From Candidatus Sabulitectum silens (lineage in GTDB: Bacteria > Fermentibacterota > Fermentibacteria > Fermentibacterales > JCC-6), in NCBI GenBank assembly GCA_001875255.1, contig MJAN01000013.1, forward strand, positions 1-64,000: a stretch of 64,000 nt of DNA, in the 5' to 3' direction. Below the pieces are notes generated by a model, which worked only from the letters and a program-made list of their open reading frames with translations, did no database searches and was not told the DNA's origin. Below, in pieces: positions 39,295 through 48,648 of this stretch. The position numbers and the translations under genes were made by a program. Position 1 is the stretch's first letter; each line of letters opens with the position of its first letter.

Positions 39295-39795
39295 ATGAGC
39301 CACGAAACAACGCCACAAGACGAGGAGATGTACCTGGTGGCAAGAAAGAAGATCAGATGCATCTCCGTCTGCGAGCATGTTACCCGGAGGCATGGACCGG
39401 TTACCGATTTTGAGGCCGCCAGAGCCCTCTTAAAGCCCTTCTTTGACCAGGAGCCTTATGAAGCTGTCTACTGCATCGCTCTGGACAGCAGCAACCGTTT
39501 CCTGGGCTTTATGAAGCTGGAGGAGGGCACATCGAACAGTGCCAGGGTACACCTGAGGAAAATCTTCGTCTTTCTCTTGTGCGAGACCAACGCCACAGGG
39601 CTGATCCTCGCTCATAACCACCCCGGAGGCAGCACACAGCCCAGCAGGGAGGACATCGCCCTTACAAGAAAGATCCATGAGCACCTGAAGGAGCTTGATG
39701 TCCGTCTCCTTGACCACATCATCTACGCACCTGGAATCTCCGACAGCGAATCCAGCTGGGTTTCGCTCCAGAGCATGGGTCTGGTGCCGGCATGA
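39295..39795 (+). CDS. radC: RadC family JAB-domain protein
   Basis: A 166-residue protein with the JAB/MPN metalloprotease-like core: 'LDSSNRFLGFMKL', the zinc motif 'LAHNHPGGSTQPSREDI' (H-x-H...D) and 'LLDHIIYAPG'. I chose ATG 39295 because GGGGAGG precedes it and the longer frame upstream is non-homologous. It lacks the N-terminal HhH domain of chromosomal RadC, as usual for versions on phages, plasmids and islands. Despite the name, a role in DNA repair is not established. Confidence 0.88.
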   Translation: MSHETTPQDEEMYLVARKKIRCISVCEHVTRRHGPVTDFEAARALLKPFFDQEPYEAVYCIALDSSNRFLGFMKLEEGTSNSARVHLRKIFVFLLCETNATGLILAHNHPGGSTQPSREDIALTRKIHEHLKELDVRLLDHIIYAPGISDSESSWVSLQSMGLVPA

Positions 39796-39986
39796 GAGGC
39801 TACCGCAACTGGAGGCTCCGTCTTGAGCATGAACTGCGGCGACGATTCTGCCTGGACATCGAAGACTGCCTTGATGAGCCGCTGCTGATGGGCTTCTACC
39901 ATGAGGGTGAAGATCCAGGGGCAGTGGCAAACTGGCTCAAGTACAAGAGAGATCTCACCGAATACGAGGGGTGGGAGACACCATGA
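39792..39986 (+). CDS. Small element protein, unknown
   Basis: The 64-residue protein starts at ATG 39792, overlapping the radC stop (ATGA), which indicates translational coupling. It is basic at the start ('YRNWRLRLEHELRRRF') and acidic later ('DIEDCLDEPLLMGFYHEGEDP'), with no cysteine motif or membrane helix. I do not recognise the family. The next gene's strong ribosome site (AAAGGAGGTG at 40012-40021) follows. Confidence 0.6.
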   Translation: MRGYRNWRLRLEHELRRRFCLDIEDCLDEPLLMGFYHEGEDPGAVANWLKYKRDLTEYEGWETP

Positions 39987-40031
39987 GCCGCTACCTTCCC
40001 ATCTCTAACATGAAAGGAGGTGTATCAATCA

Positions 40032-40899
40032 ATGGCACACCGAACACTCGTTCCTCGAATCAAGTCCCCCGGAATGCAGATACGGTTCCAGGACTATGTT
40101 GATTCACCGGGCATTAACTTCTCAACCTTGAAGCGCATGGCCACAAGCCCCTTCACTATCAGCATGCACTCAGGAACCCGCCTTCACAGACACCTGCGAT
40201 GCTCCTGGGAAGGGCTACTCACACAGCGGTTTTCGAGCCGGAGAGATTCCAGCTTGATTATGCCCTGTGGCACGGAGACCGAAGAGGCAAGGCTTACAAG
40301 GAATTCGCCGAGGAAGCTACCCAACAGGGCCGCTCCATTCTTAAGGAAACGGAGCAGGACACAGCCCTTGCCATAAAAACGCCGTTAAGAACACCGCTGA
40401 AGTGGCAAGGCTCCTGGAACAGGGTCATTCAGAAGTTTCTATGTTCTGGAATAACCCGGCCACTGGCCTGGCATGCAAGGGGCGCCTTGACTGGATAGCC
40501 TGTGAAGGGGCCATCCTCGATCTGAAGACAACCTGCAGCATAGACCAGAGGGCATTCGCCCTGAAGGCATGGACCATGGGATACTTCCACCAGGCAGCCA
40601 TGTACCGTGAGGCTTACTCAGTCGCCTCGGGCAAAGGAATCCTCCTTCGAAGCGGCATCATCGCCGTGGAGAAGGATCCTCCCCATGCCTGCCGTCTCTA
40701 CTGGCTTGATGAGGACTCCCTGGAGCAAGCACATGAAGAATACATCGCCTGGCTGGAGAAGGTCAGGGAATGCAGAGAAAACGGCCTCTGGCCTGGTCCT
40801 GAGCCCGTAGAGAGCGAACTGTCTGCTCCTGCGTGGGCGATGTCATCAGGTACAGAAGAGGCCTTGACTTCGAAGGAGTTGATGAAAGTGAAGACCTAA
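40032..40899 (+). CDS. PD-(D/E)XK exonuclease (RecE/YqaJ-like)
   Basis: ATG at 40032, with AGGAGG 13 bases upstream, opens 'AHRTLVPRIKSPGMQIRFQDY'-like sequence (residues 2-22). Further on are 'LGRATHTAVFEPERF' and the catalytic part 'KGRLDWIACEGAILDLKTT' (Asp then Asp-x-Lys), followed by 'GYFHQAAMYREAY', as in phage exonucleases that work with single-strand annealing proteins. Frameshifts lie near 40165 and 40375. Corrected length is about 290 residues. It is followed by a small protein that may be its partner. Confidence 0.72.
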
Positions 40900-41243
40900 A
40901 GCAGGATAACCCGCAGTTCCACGTCGACCTTATGTTCCCCAGCCGTTACCTGAAGGCGGCTGACTTCGAGGGAAAGCCTGTTGCTCTTACAATCTCCGAG
41001 GTCATTCGTGACAAGGTCCAGATGGCCACGGGGCAGAAGGCGGAGAAATACATCCTCAGGTTCAAGGAAACGGACAAGGAGCTGATCCTCAACAAAACCA
41101 ACGCCAAGGGCATCGCCAAGCTGCTCAGGGAGCCTAAGGCGGTGAACTGGGCTGGATCCACCATCGTCCTGAAGCCGACCACCTGCGAAGCCTTCGGGGA
41201 GATCGTGGACTGCATCCGGGTGGAGATGAGGGAGGCTGGGTAA
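40833..41243 (+). CDS. Small protein after the exonuclease, possible recombination partner
   Basis: The open frame of 136 residues starts at GTG 40833, inside the exonuclease gene. The coherent part begins at the ATG 40932 ('MFPSRYLKAADFEGKPVAL'), which may be the true start. The rest ('LRFKETDKELILNKTNAKGI', 'VNWAGSTIVLKPTT') looks like a small beta-rich domain of the kind phages encode beside their recombination nucleases. Single-stranded DNA binding is a guess from context only. Confidence 0.55.
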   Translation: MGDVIRYRRGLDFEGVDESEDLKQDNPQFHVDLMFPSRYLKAADFEGKPVALTISEVIRDKVQMATGQKAEKYILRFKETDKELILNKTNAKGIAKLLREPKAVNWAGSTIVLKPTTCEAFGEIVDCIRVEMREAG

Positions 41244-41431
41244 CGGATTCAAGCTACTATAATTGGGAAAAGGGCTGGTGCAGAACTGCAAGTACCGGCC
41301 CCTCCCAAAATATTGGTCTGTCCCACACACTTGAGAGGTGATACTTGGGTCGATCAATCATTGGGGATTCAGAGGTCTTCTTCATGTCAGCCAACGAGCA
41401 TTCTCTGGCTCCCCAGTTAGCGGTACAAGAA

Positions 41432-41463
41432 GTGCCCCGATACTTCTGAAGGTATCGGAGCAC
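41432..41463. terminator. Hairpin, possible terminator of the recombination operon
   Basis: GTGCCCCGATAC (41432-41443) and GTATCGGAGCAC (41452-41463) form a 12-base stem with one mismatch and an eight-base loop. There is no T-run after it on the plus strand. It lies 190 bases downstream of the last gene of the set. Confidence 0.4.
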
Positions 41464-41747
41464 ATACTAGTACAAGCATCAAATGAAGCTATAAGATAAA
41501 CAAAACAATTACTTGCTCAATACTCAACAGTGTGACACCAAACAGGGTAAATCCGCTGACCGCAAGAAATGCAAATATTAACCAGAAAATGCATTTAACT
41601 AAATAGTACTCAACGTAATGTTTGTTCATTATTCCTCCTTTCTCGAATATTTACTTGATATGGAAACTGCTTGCAGGTTTGGCAGGGATCAAACTCTTTG
41701 GACTTTCCGAAGAGCATACCGAAGTACCTCTATTTATATATATACAA

Positions 41748-42073
41748 ATTATGGCCAGTAAAGTGAACGTACACTTTTTTTGGCGTCTTCTTCAAAGAGC
41801 ATTTTCATATGAGAGTAGAAAATTCCCAGAGCACCATCAGTCGCGAAGCCATTCAGATCCAATCACATACAGGTGCATCAAGTCCATTGGCACATTTACA
41901 GTAAATGTGGTTATGGGGCGGCTGTCACCAAACCTGATGATTCCTGCTAATTCAATTTGAAAACACCTAGGCAGGTACGATCGACAGGCTTGTTCAATCC
42001 TTGGATCTAGGATCTTTTCTCTAAGGCAGCTTACCGCAGGTGTACAAAACCGGACGGTTTCGTCCGGTGTCAA
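41748..42073 (-). CDS. Doubtful small protein
   Basis: The frame from TTG 42073 ('IEQACRSYLPRCFQIELAG', 'FTVNVPMDLMHLYVIGSE') stops at 41837. A neighbouring frame continues coherently ('FATDGALGIFYSHMKMLFEEDAKK') to about 41748, as if one base were lost. Composition and periodicity look protein-like, but there is no family I recognise, and the apparent start overlaps a hairpin. It may be the remnant of a longer gene. Confidence 0.25.
42049..42068. terminator. Perfect eight-base-pair hairpin
   Basis: ACCGGACG (42049-42056), loop GTTT, CGTCCGGT (42061-42068). It lies 86 bases before the serine recombinase and could be a terminator or a recombination-site feature. The minus-strand side is followed by GTTTTG. 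Confidence 0.4.
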
Positions 42074-42153
42074 TGGGCTTAGAAAGCGTCTTTGAGTCGC
42101 GAAAAGAGGTGAGAAGTCATCAAACCAAACATTTCTGAAGGGAGGTGACCATA

Positions 42154-42837
42154 GTGAATGTTGTCGGATACATCCGGGTCAGCACCGATGAACAAGTGCG
42201 AGAGGGTATGAGTCTGGAAGCACAGAGATCGAAGATAAAGGCGTGGGTCCAAGCCATGGAATTTAAGCTTGTTGCGCTTGAGGAAGACGCCGGAATATCC
42301 GGTAAAAGTATAACCGCGAGAGAGGGCCTTAAGAGGGCCTTGGAGCTTGCATGCTCCCAGAAAGCGGCATTGGTCGTCTACAGCCTCTCTCGGCTCTCCA
42401 GGAGCACCAGAGACACCCTAATGGTGGCGGATAAGCTGGACAAGGCGGGAGCAGACCTCGTAAGCCTCTCAGAACGCATAGATACTACCACAGCAGCCGG
42501 GAAAATGGTGTTCAGGATGCTTGCAGTTCTTTGCGAGTTCGAGAGAGATCAGATCTCAGAGAGGACCAGCGCCATTCTTCAGCACAAGAAGTCACTCCTT
42601 GAGGCCTATTCGCCCACGCCTTACGGATTCACCAGACATGGCAAGGCACTCAGACCAGAGCCCGAAGAGCAGAGGGTTATCACGAAAATCAAGCGAATGC
42701 ATCGGCAAGGGAAGAGCCTGCGACGGATCGCACAGCACCTCAATACGAAAAGAATCCCATCAAAGAGAGGCTGCCGATGGCATCCGTCCACCATCAACTA
42801 CATCCTGAACAACGGGCTCCACGCAAGAAAAGGATGA
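42154..42837 (+). CDS. Serine recombinase (resolvase family)
   Basis: A serine recombinase of about 227 residues. The catalytic motif is 'VGYIRVSTDEQ' with the nucleophile serine, then 'EEDAGISGKS', 'LVVYSLSRLSRSTRD' and 'FRMLAVLCEFERDQISERT'. The C-terminal helix-turn-helix includes 'GKSLRRIAQHLNTKRIPSKRG'. The start is GTG 42154, with GGAGGTG seven bases upstream. An earlier GTG at 42145 overlaps the ribosome site and is less likely. It is a small resolvase or invertase type rather than a large phage integrase. A truncated copy lies at 44.4 kb. Confidence 0.9.
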   Translation: MNVVGYIRVSTDEQVREGMSLEAQRSKIKAWVQAMEFKLVALEEDAGISGKSITAREGLKRALELACSQKAALVVYSLSRLSRSTRDTLMVADKLDKAGADLVSLSERIDTTTAAGKMVFRMLAVLCEFERDQISERTSAILQHKKSLLEAYSPTPYGFTRHGKALRPEPEEQRVITKIKRMHRQGKSLRRIAQHLNTKRIPSKRGCRWHPSTINYILNNGLHARKG

Positions 42838-43015
42838 GTCTTAACCGCTACATGGGATAAGGTTACAAGCAGATGTACGTCCATAACCGTCCGGTATTGT
42901 ACTTAAAGTCAAATATGAAGGTGACCCGGGGCTGATGTCAGCCTTGAGTCTGTGAACACGAAAATGGCGCTTCAGAAAGGCCCCATTTAGCATGTAATCA
43001 AGAGAGGAGAGGATA

Positions 43016-43483
43016 ATGCGCATACTGATAGTTGCAGTGCTTCTTGTAAGCCTGTCCAGCTTTGCCGCACCGGTAGGACTGGGCATGGGACTAACTGTTG
43101 TCAACGAGAAACAGTCAGCAGCTGACTATGGATGGACAGGAACCCTTGAAGGTGGAGCTGAACTCCTTGGCATTGACTGGGGAGCAAGGATCATGGGAAC
43201 CATCTACTATCCCCGTTACTCCCATCATCCAGGAATGACTGCTCTTGGCCTTGCTTCAGGCACTGTAATGCTTGAGTCGAACTTCGGTATGGAGTTCGGC
43301 GGAGGAATGCAATACAGGAACGACAAGATCAGAATGGTTGACGATGATGAGTTCGTGCCTGTACTCTATCACGGCTGGAGATTTGACCTTCCAAGCGGCC
43401 ACTCCATCCGTCCCTTCTGTCTGTTTACCCTTAATGAGAGAGAGACGATACAGGCTGGATTCCTTGTAAGCTTCGGTCGTTAG
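43016..43483 (+). CDS. Small exported protein
   Basis: A 155-residue protein with a clear signal peptide ('MRILIVAVLLVSLSSFAAP', cleavage near residue 18) and a glycine-rich mature part with alternating hydrophobic residues ('EFGGGMQYRNDKI', 'AGFLVSFGR'). The C-terminal phenylalanine-rich strand would suit an outer-membrane barrel or a small periplasmic protein. It has the ribosome site GAGGAGAGG and its own terminator. No family recognised. It appears to be cargo between the two recombinase copies. Confidence 0.65.
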   Translation: MRILIVAVLLVSLSSFAAPVGLGMGLTVVNEKQSAADYGWTGTLEGGAELLGIDWGARIMGTIYYPRYSHHPGMTALGLASGTVMLESNFGMEFGGGMQYRNDKIRMVDDDEFVPVLYHGWRFDLPSGHSIRPFCLFTLNERETIQAGFLVSFGR

Positions 43484-43524
43484 TTCGGACTGAAGAGGAT
43501 CCAGCAGTCCTCTCATTGAGGAAG

Positions 43525-43551
43525 TGCCCCCGTCACCACCCGGCGGGGGCA
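43525..43551 (+). terminator. Terminator of the exported-protein gene
   Basis: TGCCCCCG (43525-43532) and CGGGGGCA (43544-43551) form a perfect eight-base stem with an 11-base loop. It lies 42 bases after the stop at 43483. Confidence 0.6.
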
Positions 43552-44360
43552 TGCCTCATGAATGACGATGAATCATACATCCCAGCCGGTCAGCGTCTGA
43601 ACTCATACCATCGGCATCCGGTGATTGCACGCTTGTGTTTTAATGCTGCAAATCTAGTAAATTGAAAGGTGTTCTTGGCAAACCCCGGGGATTCGGAGTC
43701 ATTCTCCGGCATCCCGTAGCTTCAATATCCAATAATGCGACATGACTGCTTTCCAAGTCAGTCCGATTTCGCCCTCAAAAAAAGTTTTCGGCCAGCTCTG
43801 TCCAACCACTCACAGAGAGGCCCCCAACACCAAAAACGCTACAAGTTGATGGCAAGAAACAATATAGCCCAATACAGCCCATCCACAGGCCCAATTTGAG
43901 CCTACGTTTCTGTATCGGATTGTTCCTTCTTGTAGGGTTCTTGGTGTCAGGGGTTGGTGTAAGGCCTGAGTGATACGCTAGGTAATACCTAAGCAAGGGG
44001 AGGCCTTTTTGCCTCCTCGGTAGGACTAGCTGGAGGGGTAAGTGGAGGGGTAAGGGGGGGAGTAAGGTCTATTGCCAAATTCGACTCGAGAGGGTCAATA
44101 AAACATTTCTGAGCTGTTTTTTTACAACCAACTCAAGGCAGTCTCTCGCGAATCGCTTCCGTGTCCAGCCTCGCTGCGTCCATCTCCGTCTCAGTTTCTG
44201 TGGTTTATAGAGTGTCCCGAAGCAGTGGGCACAGGCTGGCTCCGTAACCGGGCTTGATGGAAAAGCTCCTCTTCATCGCTGAGGACATATGGATCTTCGG
44301 CAAGCTCATAAGGAACAGAGTCGACCTCAGAAGGGCCATAGAGTTCAATGTGCCGAGACG
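43552..44360. other. Non-coding stretch between recombinase copies
   Basis: No convincing coding frame is present. It holds the hairpin GGGGAGGC (43997-44004) / GCCTCCTC (44011-44018) with loop CTTTTT, and the tandem repeat that follows. Otherwise I see nothing. Confidence 0.5.
44031..44066 (+). repeat. Three tandem 12-base units
   Basis: TGGAGGGGTAAG at 44031-44042 and 44043-44054 is repeated exactly, followed by a diverged third unit GGGGGGAGTAAG (44055-44066). The direct, G-rich array has no spacer. Its role is unknown. Confidence 0.6.
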
Positions 44361-44570
44361 GCTGTACTGGTTGTCTACAGCCTCTCTAGGCTCTCCAGGA
44401 GCACGAGAGACTCTCTCATTGTGGCAGACAAGCTGCACAAGGCTGGAACTGACCTCTTCAGCCTCTCAGAGCGGATCGACATAATCACCGCTGCCGGCAA
44501 GATGGTTCTCAGGATGTTGGCAGTTCTCAAAGAATGTGAATGCGATCAAATCGGGGTAATGACCATGTCA
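44361..44570 (+). pseudogene. Truncated serine recombinase copy
   Basis: The translation 'VLVVYSLSRLSRSTRDSLIVADKLHKAGTDLFSL' (over residues of the frame) continues to 'AAGKMVLRMLAVLKECECDQI'. It parallels the intact recombinase at 42.36-42.57 kb, with about three quarters of residues identical. The N-terminal catalytic serine segment and the C-terminal DNA-binding domain are missing, and the 5' side is not similar. This is a relic of a second, diverged recombinase rather than a recent duplication. Confidence 0.7.
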
Positions 44571-44747
44571 GCAACAGGCGGGGGCGTGCAAATGAGAGTG
44601 GATCATCGCAACTCGTAGTGGAGTGCCGATTCGGTTCTTCATATAGCATGGGTTCTCCGTGGTGAGTCTAACACCCAGAATCAGCAGCTGGGTAGCTGCA
44701 TACTGTTGTTGTACATATTCTTGCCGAGTATGTAGATTGTAAAACCA

Positions 44748-47700
44748 TCAGCTCCCCCGACTTCGGAAGTAGTCACGAAGCCTGATGTAATGGGCTTTCC
44801 GCGCAATCTCTGGTTCTGCCTGCACTATCTCATCCAAGCACTCTCCTAGCGAGCGTGGAGCCCAAATCCCCTCGGTAATAAATGCATTCAACAACAATAA
44901 ACACTCCGCAGGGAATCGACTGCACAAATGAGATTCTTGAAGTAGATGGATGAGGAAGTCGGAGGATTCAACTGGTCGCAACCAGTCTTGAACCATAGCT
45001 AATGCTTCCGGTAACTTGCCTTGGGCGGCGATAACTAGAAGGGTCAAGGATTCGGCAATCCGCGGAGTGACAAGATTGAGTGATTTGGGCCACACATGTT
45101 GCCAGAATGGCTGAACACGGTTCTCCCAGTATTCCTCACGCTGCTTGCCGGCCCCCTTAAGAGCCTGGGAGAGTGCTTGAGCGGACTCCTCGAGCCCATC
45201 TTGAGGTAGTGCGCCAATCGCTATTCGCAACTCATCCACCGAATATCCTTCAGGAGGATCCAATGCTACATACGTTATAAACGTAGCATACTGATGTCGG
45301 ATAACGCCGAACTCTGCATAATGTTTTGCACATTCCAGAAGCTGTGATTTGAAGGCCATCAGCAAGGGTTGATACAGCCGTGGTGAACAAAGAAATCCTT
45401 CCCAAACCCCCCTCGCTTCGCTTGGATTCTCCCAGGAAAACAGTGGTAGCAGATGTTTCTCAGTCCACTTTTGGTCCACCCGAAAGAAGGCAATTACATG
45501 CGAACCCAGGAGCACACGACCGTGGCGATATCGCTCAACCCGTACATCACACAGTTGTGTAAATAGAGGTTTGATGTCACTTGGTAGCAAGTCATTATCA
45601 TTCAGTTGCCTATGAAAGCACAGATTAATTATCGCACGCGCAATAAGCCCAATTGGATGATTAATTGCCTCAGCGAATGGCTGGTCGCTGATATCATCGT
45701 TGCGCTCCATATCCCTCCCCAACTGGAGTGACAGTGCTAGTACTCGTTGGCACAAGCTCAGCAGGATGTCCTGGTAGTGTTCAATGCTCTTGGATGCAGC
45801 CTCAATCCACCACGCTACGCTGTGGATGGTCTCCAAGATTACCGAATCAGGCATGGTCTGCATTGTAGGTGCAGCGTAGCGCCACATTCGCAGTATACGC
45901 TTCTTATCTCCCCAAATATAGAGGGCATCCCGCCATCGATCAGCAGGCCAAAGGTTTTCCTTTGCTATGTCAGCAAGAGCGAACAAGCAATTCATAGGGT
46001 GCTTTTCGCATGCATTGCGCCACGTATCCTCTTGAAACGGCGTTCGTTCGGGATGTGAATTCTTCAGCCATTGCACCAGTTCGTGTCTTTTTCGAGGGGC
46101 AATGTCGATGTCACGGCTTTCTTCGAAATCGGGATCGCCTGTGCCACTCATCCAGTTTGAGAACTCATCGCTCTCGTTGTCCTCTAGGTGCCATTGCGGG
46201 TGGGAGCTAGATAGCTCTTCCAGCTGGGCTCTTGCCGGGGTGCCCAGTGTGACACCTGAGGCTTTCAGTTTAGCCAGACGTAGCCACACTGCTCGTGAAA
46301 CTATGTTATGCCACATATCTGTTTCAAGATCATCTCGATACATCTCGCGTGGAGGACCCGCCAGGATAGCCGCTTCCAAACGCTCCTTAGACTTCCCTCT
46401 CAATTCGCGCCCCTGCAGTACCAACAGCCGGAACACCTCCCGGCCGGTAGCCACAGACCAGAGCCACCAATAGTTGTCTGCAATCAACCAATCCACCCAT
46501 TGATTGGATGGGATCCATTCACCTTCGCTGGCAGCGAACAGAGCCAATCGTTTAAAAGTAGGATAGGGCCGCTCGAACCATTCCTGTGCAATTCGTATAG
46601 CTCGGGCATGATTTTGGACAGAAACCGCCAGCCAGGAATCGCGCAGTAACTCGATTAAACAAACCCAGTTGTGGATGTCTCGGTTCTGCCAATGTGGTGT
46701 GATTGATGGCAAATCCCAGTAAGAAAGGTCTCTGTGGTCGTCAGCTTCACCTAACTCTCGCAGCAAATCCAGCGCATCGCACAACAGTTGCTCAAAATCC
46801 CCTATCAATTGCGGCAAGATAGACGACAGTTCAGAGTTGGATAATTCCATTAGAGCCGAATGCACGTCATCAGTGGTCAGTACCAAACTGGAATCCACAA
46901 GCTGGCTTACCCGTAGGGGCTCATCAGTATTCTCTTCTTCATTGCCCCAGTAAAATGGTTTACTCAAGACGACCTGGGGTGCGAGCAATTCACGAAGCTC
47001 CAGACGTAGAGTAGCAGTAAGACCCACTAGTTTAACACGCGATATCCAATGATAAAGTTCATAACTACGCCGCGAAGATTTCACTCTTCCGCTGAGTAAT
47101 AATCGCCACAAAACCCTCATCGATGGGCTAGGGATAGCATTGGGCGCTTGTGACCGAATCACCTCCAGTTCGTCATTCTTACCTGCACTTTCCAGTGATG
47201 CAATGTGAGTGAGTTGATGCTCAATGAGACTCGAAAAACGATCATGCAACCGCCCACCATGTTGAACGATCCAAAGAACCAACCTTGGATCATCCAAGTG
47301 GCGCACTAGCCAACGCCCCAGTTGGAACATCACATCATCCCATTGACTGCCAGTAAAACCACCGAAAGCAAGCAACATGAACGGTGCGCGATTATAAGGA
47401 GCTGGTCGGTGAATCAGGCTAAAGCGTAAATTGGCGTCTGTTTCATCGTGGGGGGGAACGCAGAATCGAATAAGATCATCGTGCTGAAAGCGCTCATCTG
47501 CGAAGGACTCTAACAGCCAATCTAGAGACGGTACGGGATTGAAGTTGGCGAAGCACTTAGCCGGCAACCCTGATTTGTCGGACAAAGCCCACAGCATCCG
47601 ACTGACGAAGTCGTCCTGCTGCGTACTACTCGAGGGTCTTGTGAGAGCATGGTTTACAACAATACGTTCCTTGCCTAGTACGCCATCACGGTAAGTGTCT

Positions 47701-48571
47701 GCCCAAGCGTGCAAGGTCTTGTGTAGCTTGGAATGATCGTTACTGCCAGCAGGTATTTCATATAGGATGGGCGTTACACCCTTTGCTTCCCACTCAATGA
47801 CCTTGGACTTCTCTTTCCCGGGTTCGCAATCGCCGAGTGCCCAAGCTTTTGGAGTTACCTCTCCCTGCATCCGATCAGCGGCCAGCGCATCCATCATGTA
47901 GCGGAGAACTTGATCATTTATGCTGTATCCGATGAAGCATACTGTGTATTCTCGGAACAATTCACTAACGAAACGTGCAGCCCAGCGTTCTGTAAGGTAG
48001 GCTAGACCAAAGTCACCACTTGTCATAATGAGTCGATTTAGTGCAGTTATATCTTCTTTACTAGGAAGTAATCCATGTAGAAAACCAGTCCATTCCATCG
48101 GCTGTTCTTCGGAACCGGCAACAGCGGCGCAGAATATGCCTGAAACACTTGGCCAATGCGTTTTGCAGCTGAGTGAAATACCCGGTCGAAGTTTGTGGTA
48201 ACTAGTCGCAAAGCTCCCTCACGACTGAGAGCCAGCCGTAGAATCGCCGAATGTGTTTCAGTGGCACCCTTACGGTACAGTTTGGGCCTCAGCGCTTTTG
48301 CCAGCGCACGCCGGACGGCCAAGCGCTGCCCCGGTAGACGTCTCTCCAGCAGGTCCAGTGTGGCATCGAACTGCCCTAGTTCGAGTGCTTTCCTCTCTAT
48401 GGCTGAAGGGGTCGTTCCATTCAGCTCGTAGATCTTCTTGACCAATCCACAGAAACCTGGAAGGCCAGCAGGGTAGGAAATCCCAGCACCACAGAAAAAC
48501 ACCACACGACCTTCCTCATGCGCCTGCAGAAGCGAGTCGGGGATATCTGGGCCGTCGGTGATGAACTGCAT
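44748..48571 (-). CDS. SIR2-domain defence-associated sirtuin (DSR1-like)
   Basis: A large protein (about 1270 residues after correction). The N-terminal SIR2 domain has 'FFCGAGISYPAGLPGF' (NAD-binding GAGIS at residues 28-32), 'TTNFDRVF' (residues 125-132) and 'FLHG' with the expected catalytic His near residue 160. Then come 'SGDFGLAYLTERWAARFV' and 'CFIGYSINDQVLRYMMDAL'. A very long helical C-terminal region follows, as in sirtuins that deplete NAD upon phage infection (DSR1/DSR2 types). One frameshift near 48075 splits it. It ends a minus-strand run of defence genes. NADase activity is inferred from the family, and the trigger is unknown. Confidence 0.75.
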
Positions 48572-48648
48572 TACTGCTCTTCTCTTTCAAATGTACCCAA
48601 ATGCGAAGCACATTTTCTGTGTCTAACGTTCAGCGTGACGGTCGCGAC

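Larger units (their letters stand above)
41244..42153. other. Mostly non-coding AT-rich stretch
   Basis: Between the recombination set and the serine recombinase, the base composition falls well below the rest of the window. It contains two hairpins (41432-41463, 42049-42068) and one doubtful minus-strand frame (41748-42073). I see no RNA gene or other recognisable element. Confidence 0.5.

Noticed and set aside
41622-41960. Plus-strand 112-codon frame
   Set aside because: No ribosome site and uneven composition. The opposite strand gives the more protein-like reading of the same stretch.
43775-43996. Minus-strand 73-codon frame
   Set aside because: No ribosome site, no recognisable content, in a region that otherwise looks non-coding.
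44031-44066. Possible CRISPR array in the tandem G-rich repeat
   Set aside because: The units are only 12 bases, contiguous without spacers, and not palindromic. No cas gene is nearby. I found no CRISPR array in the window.
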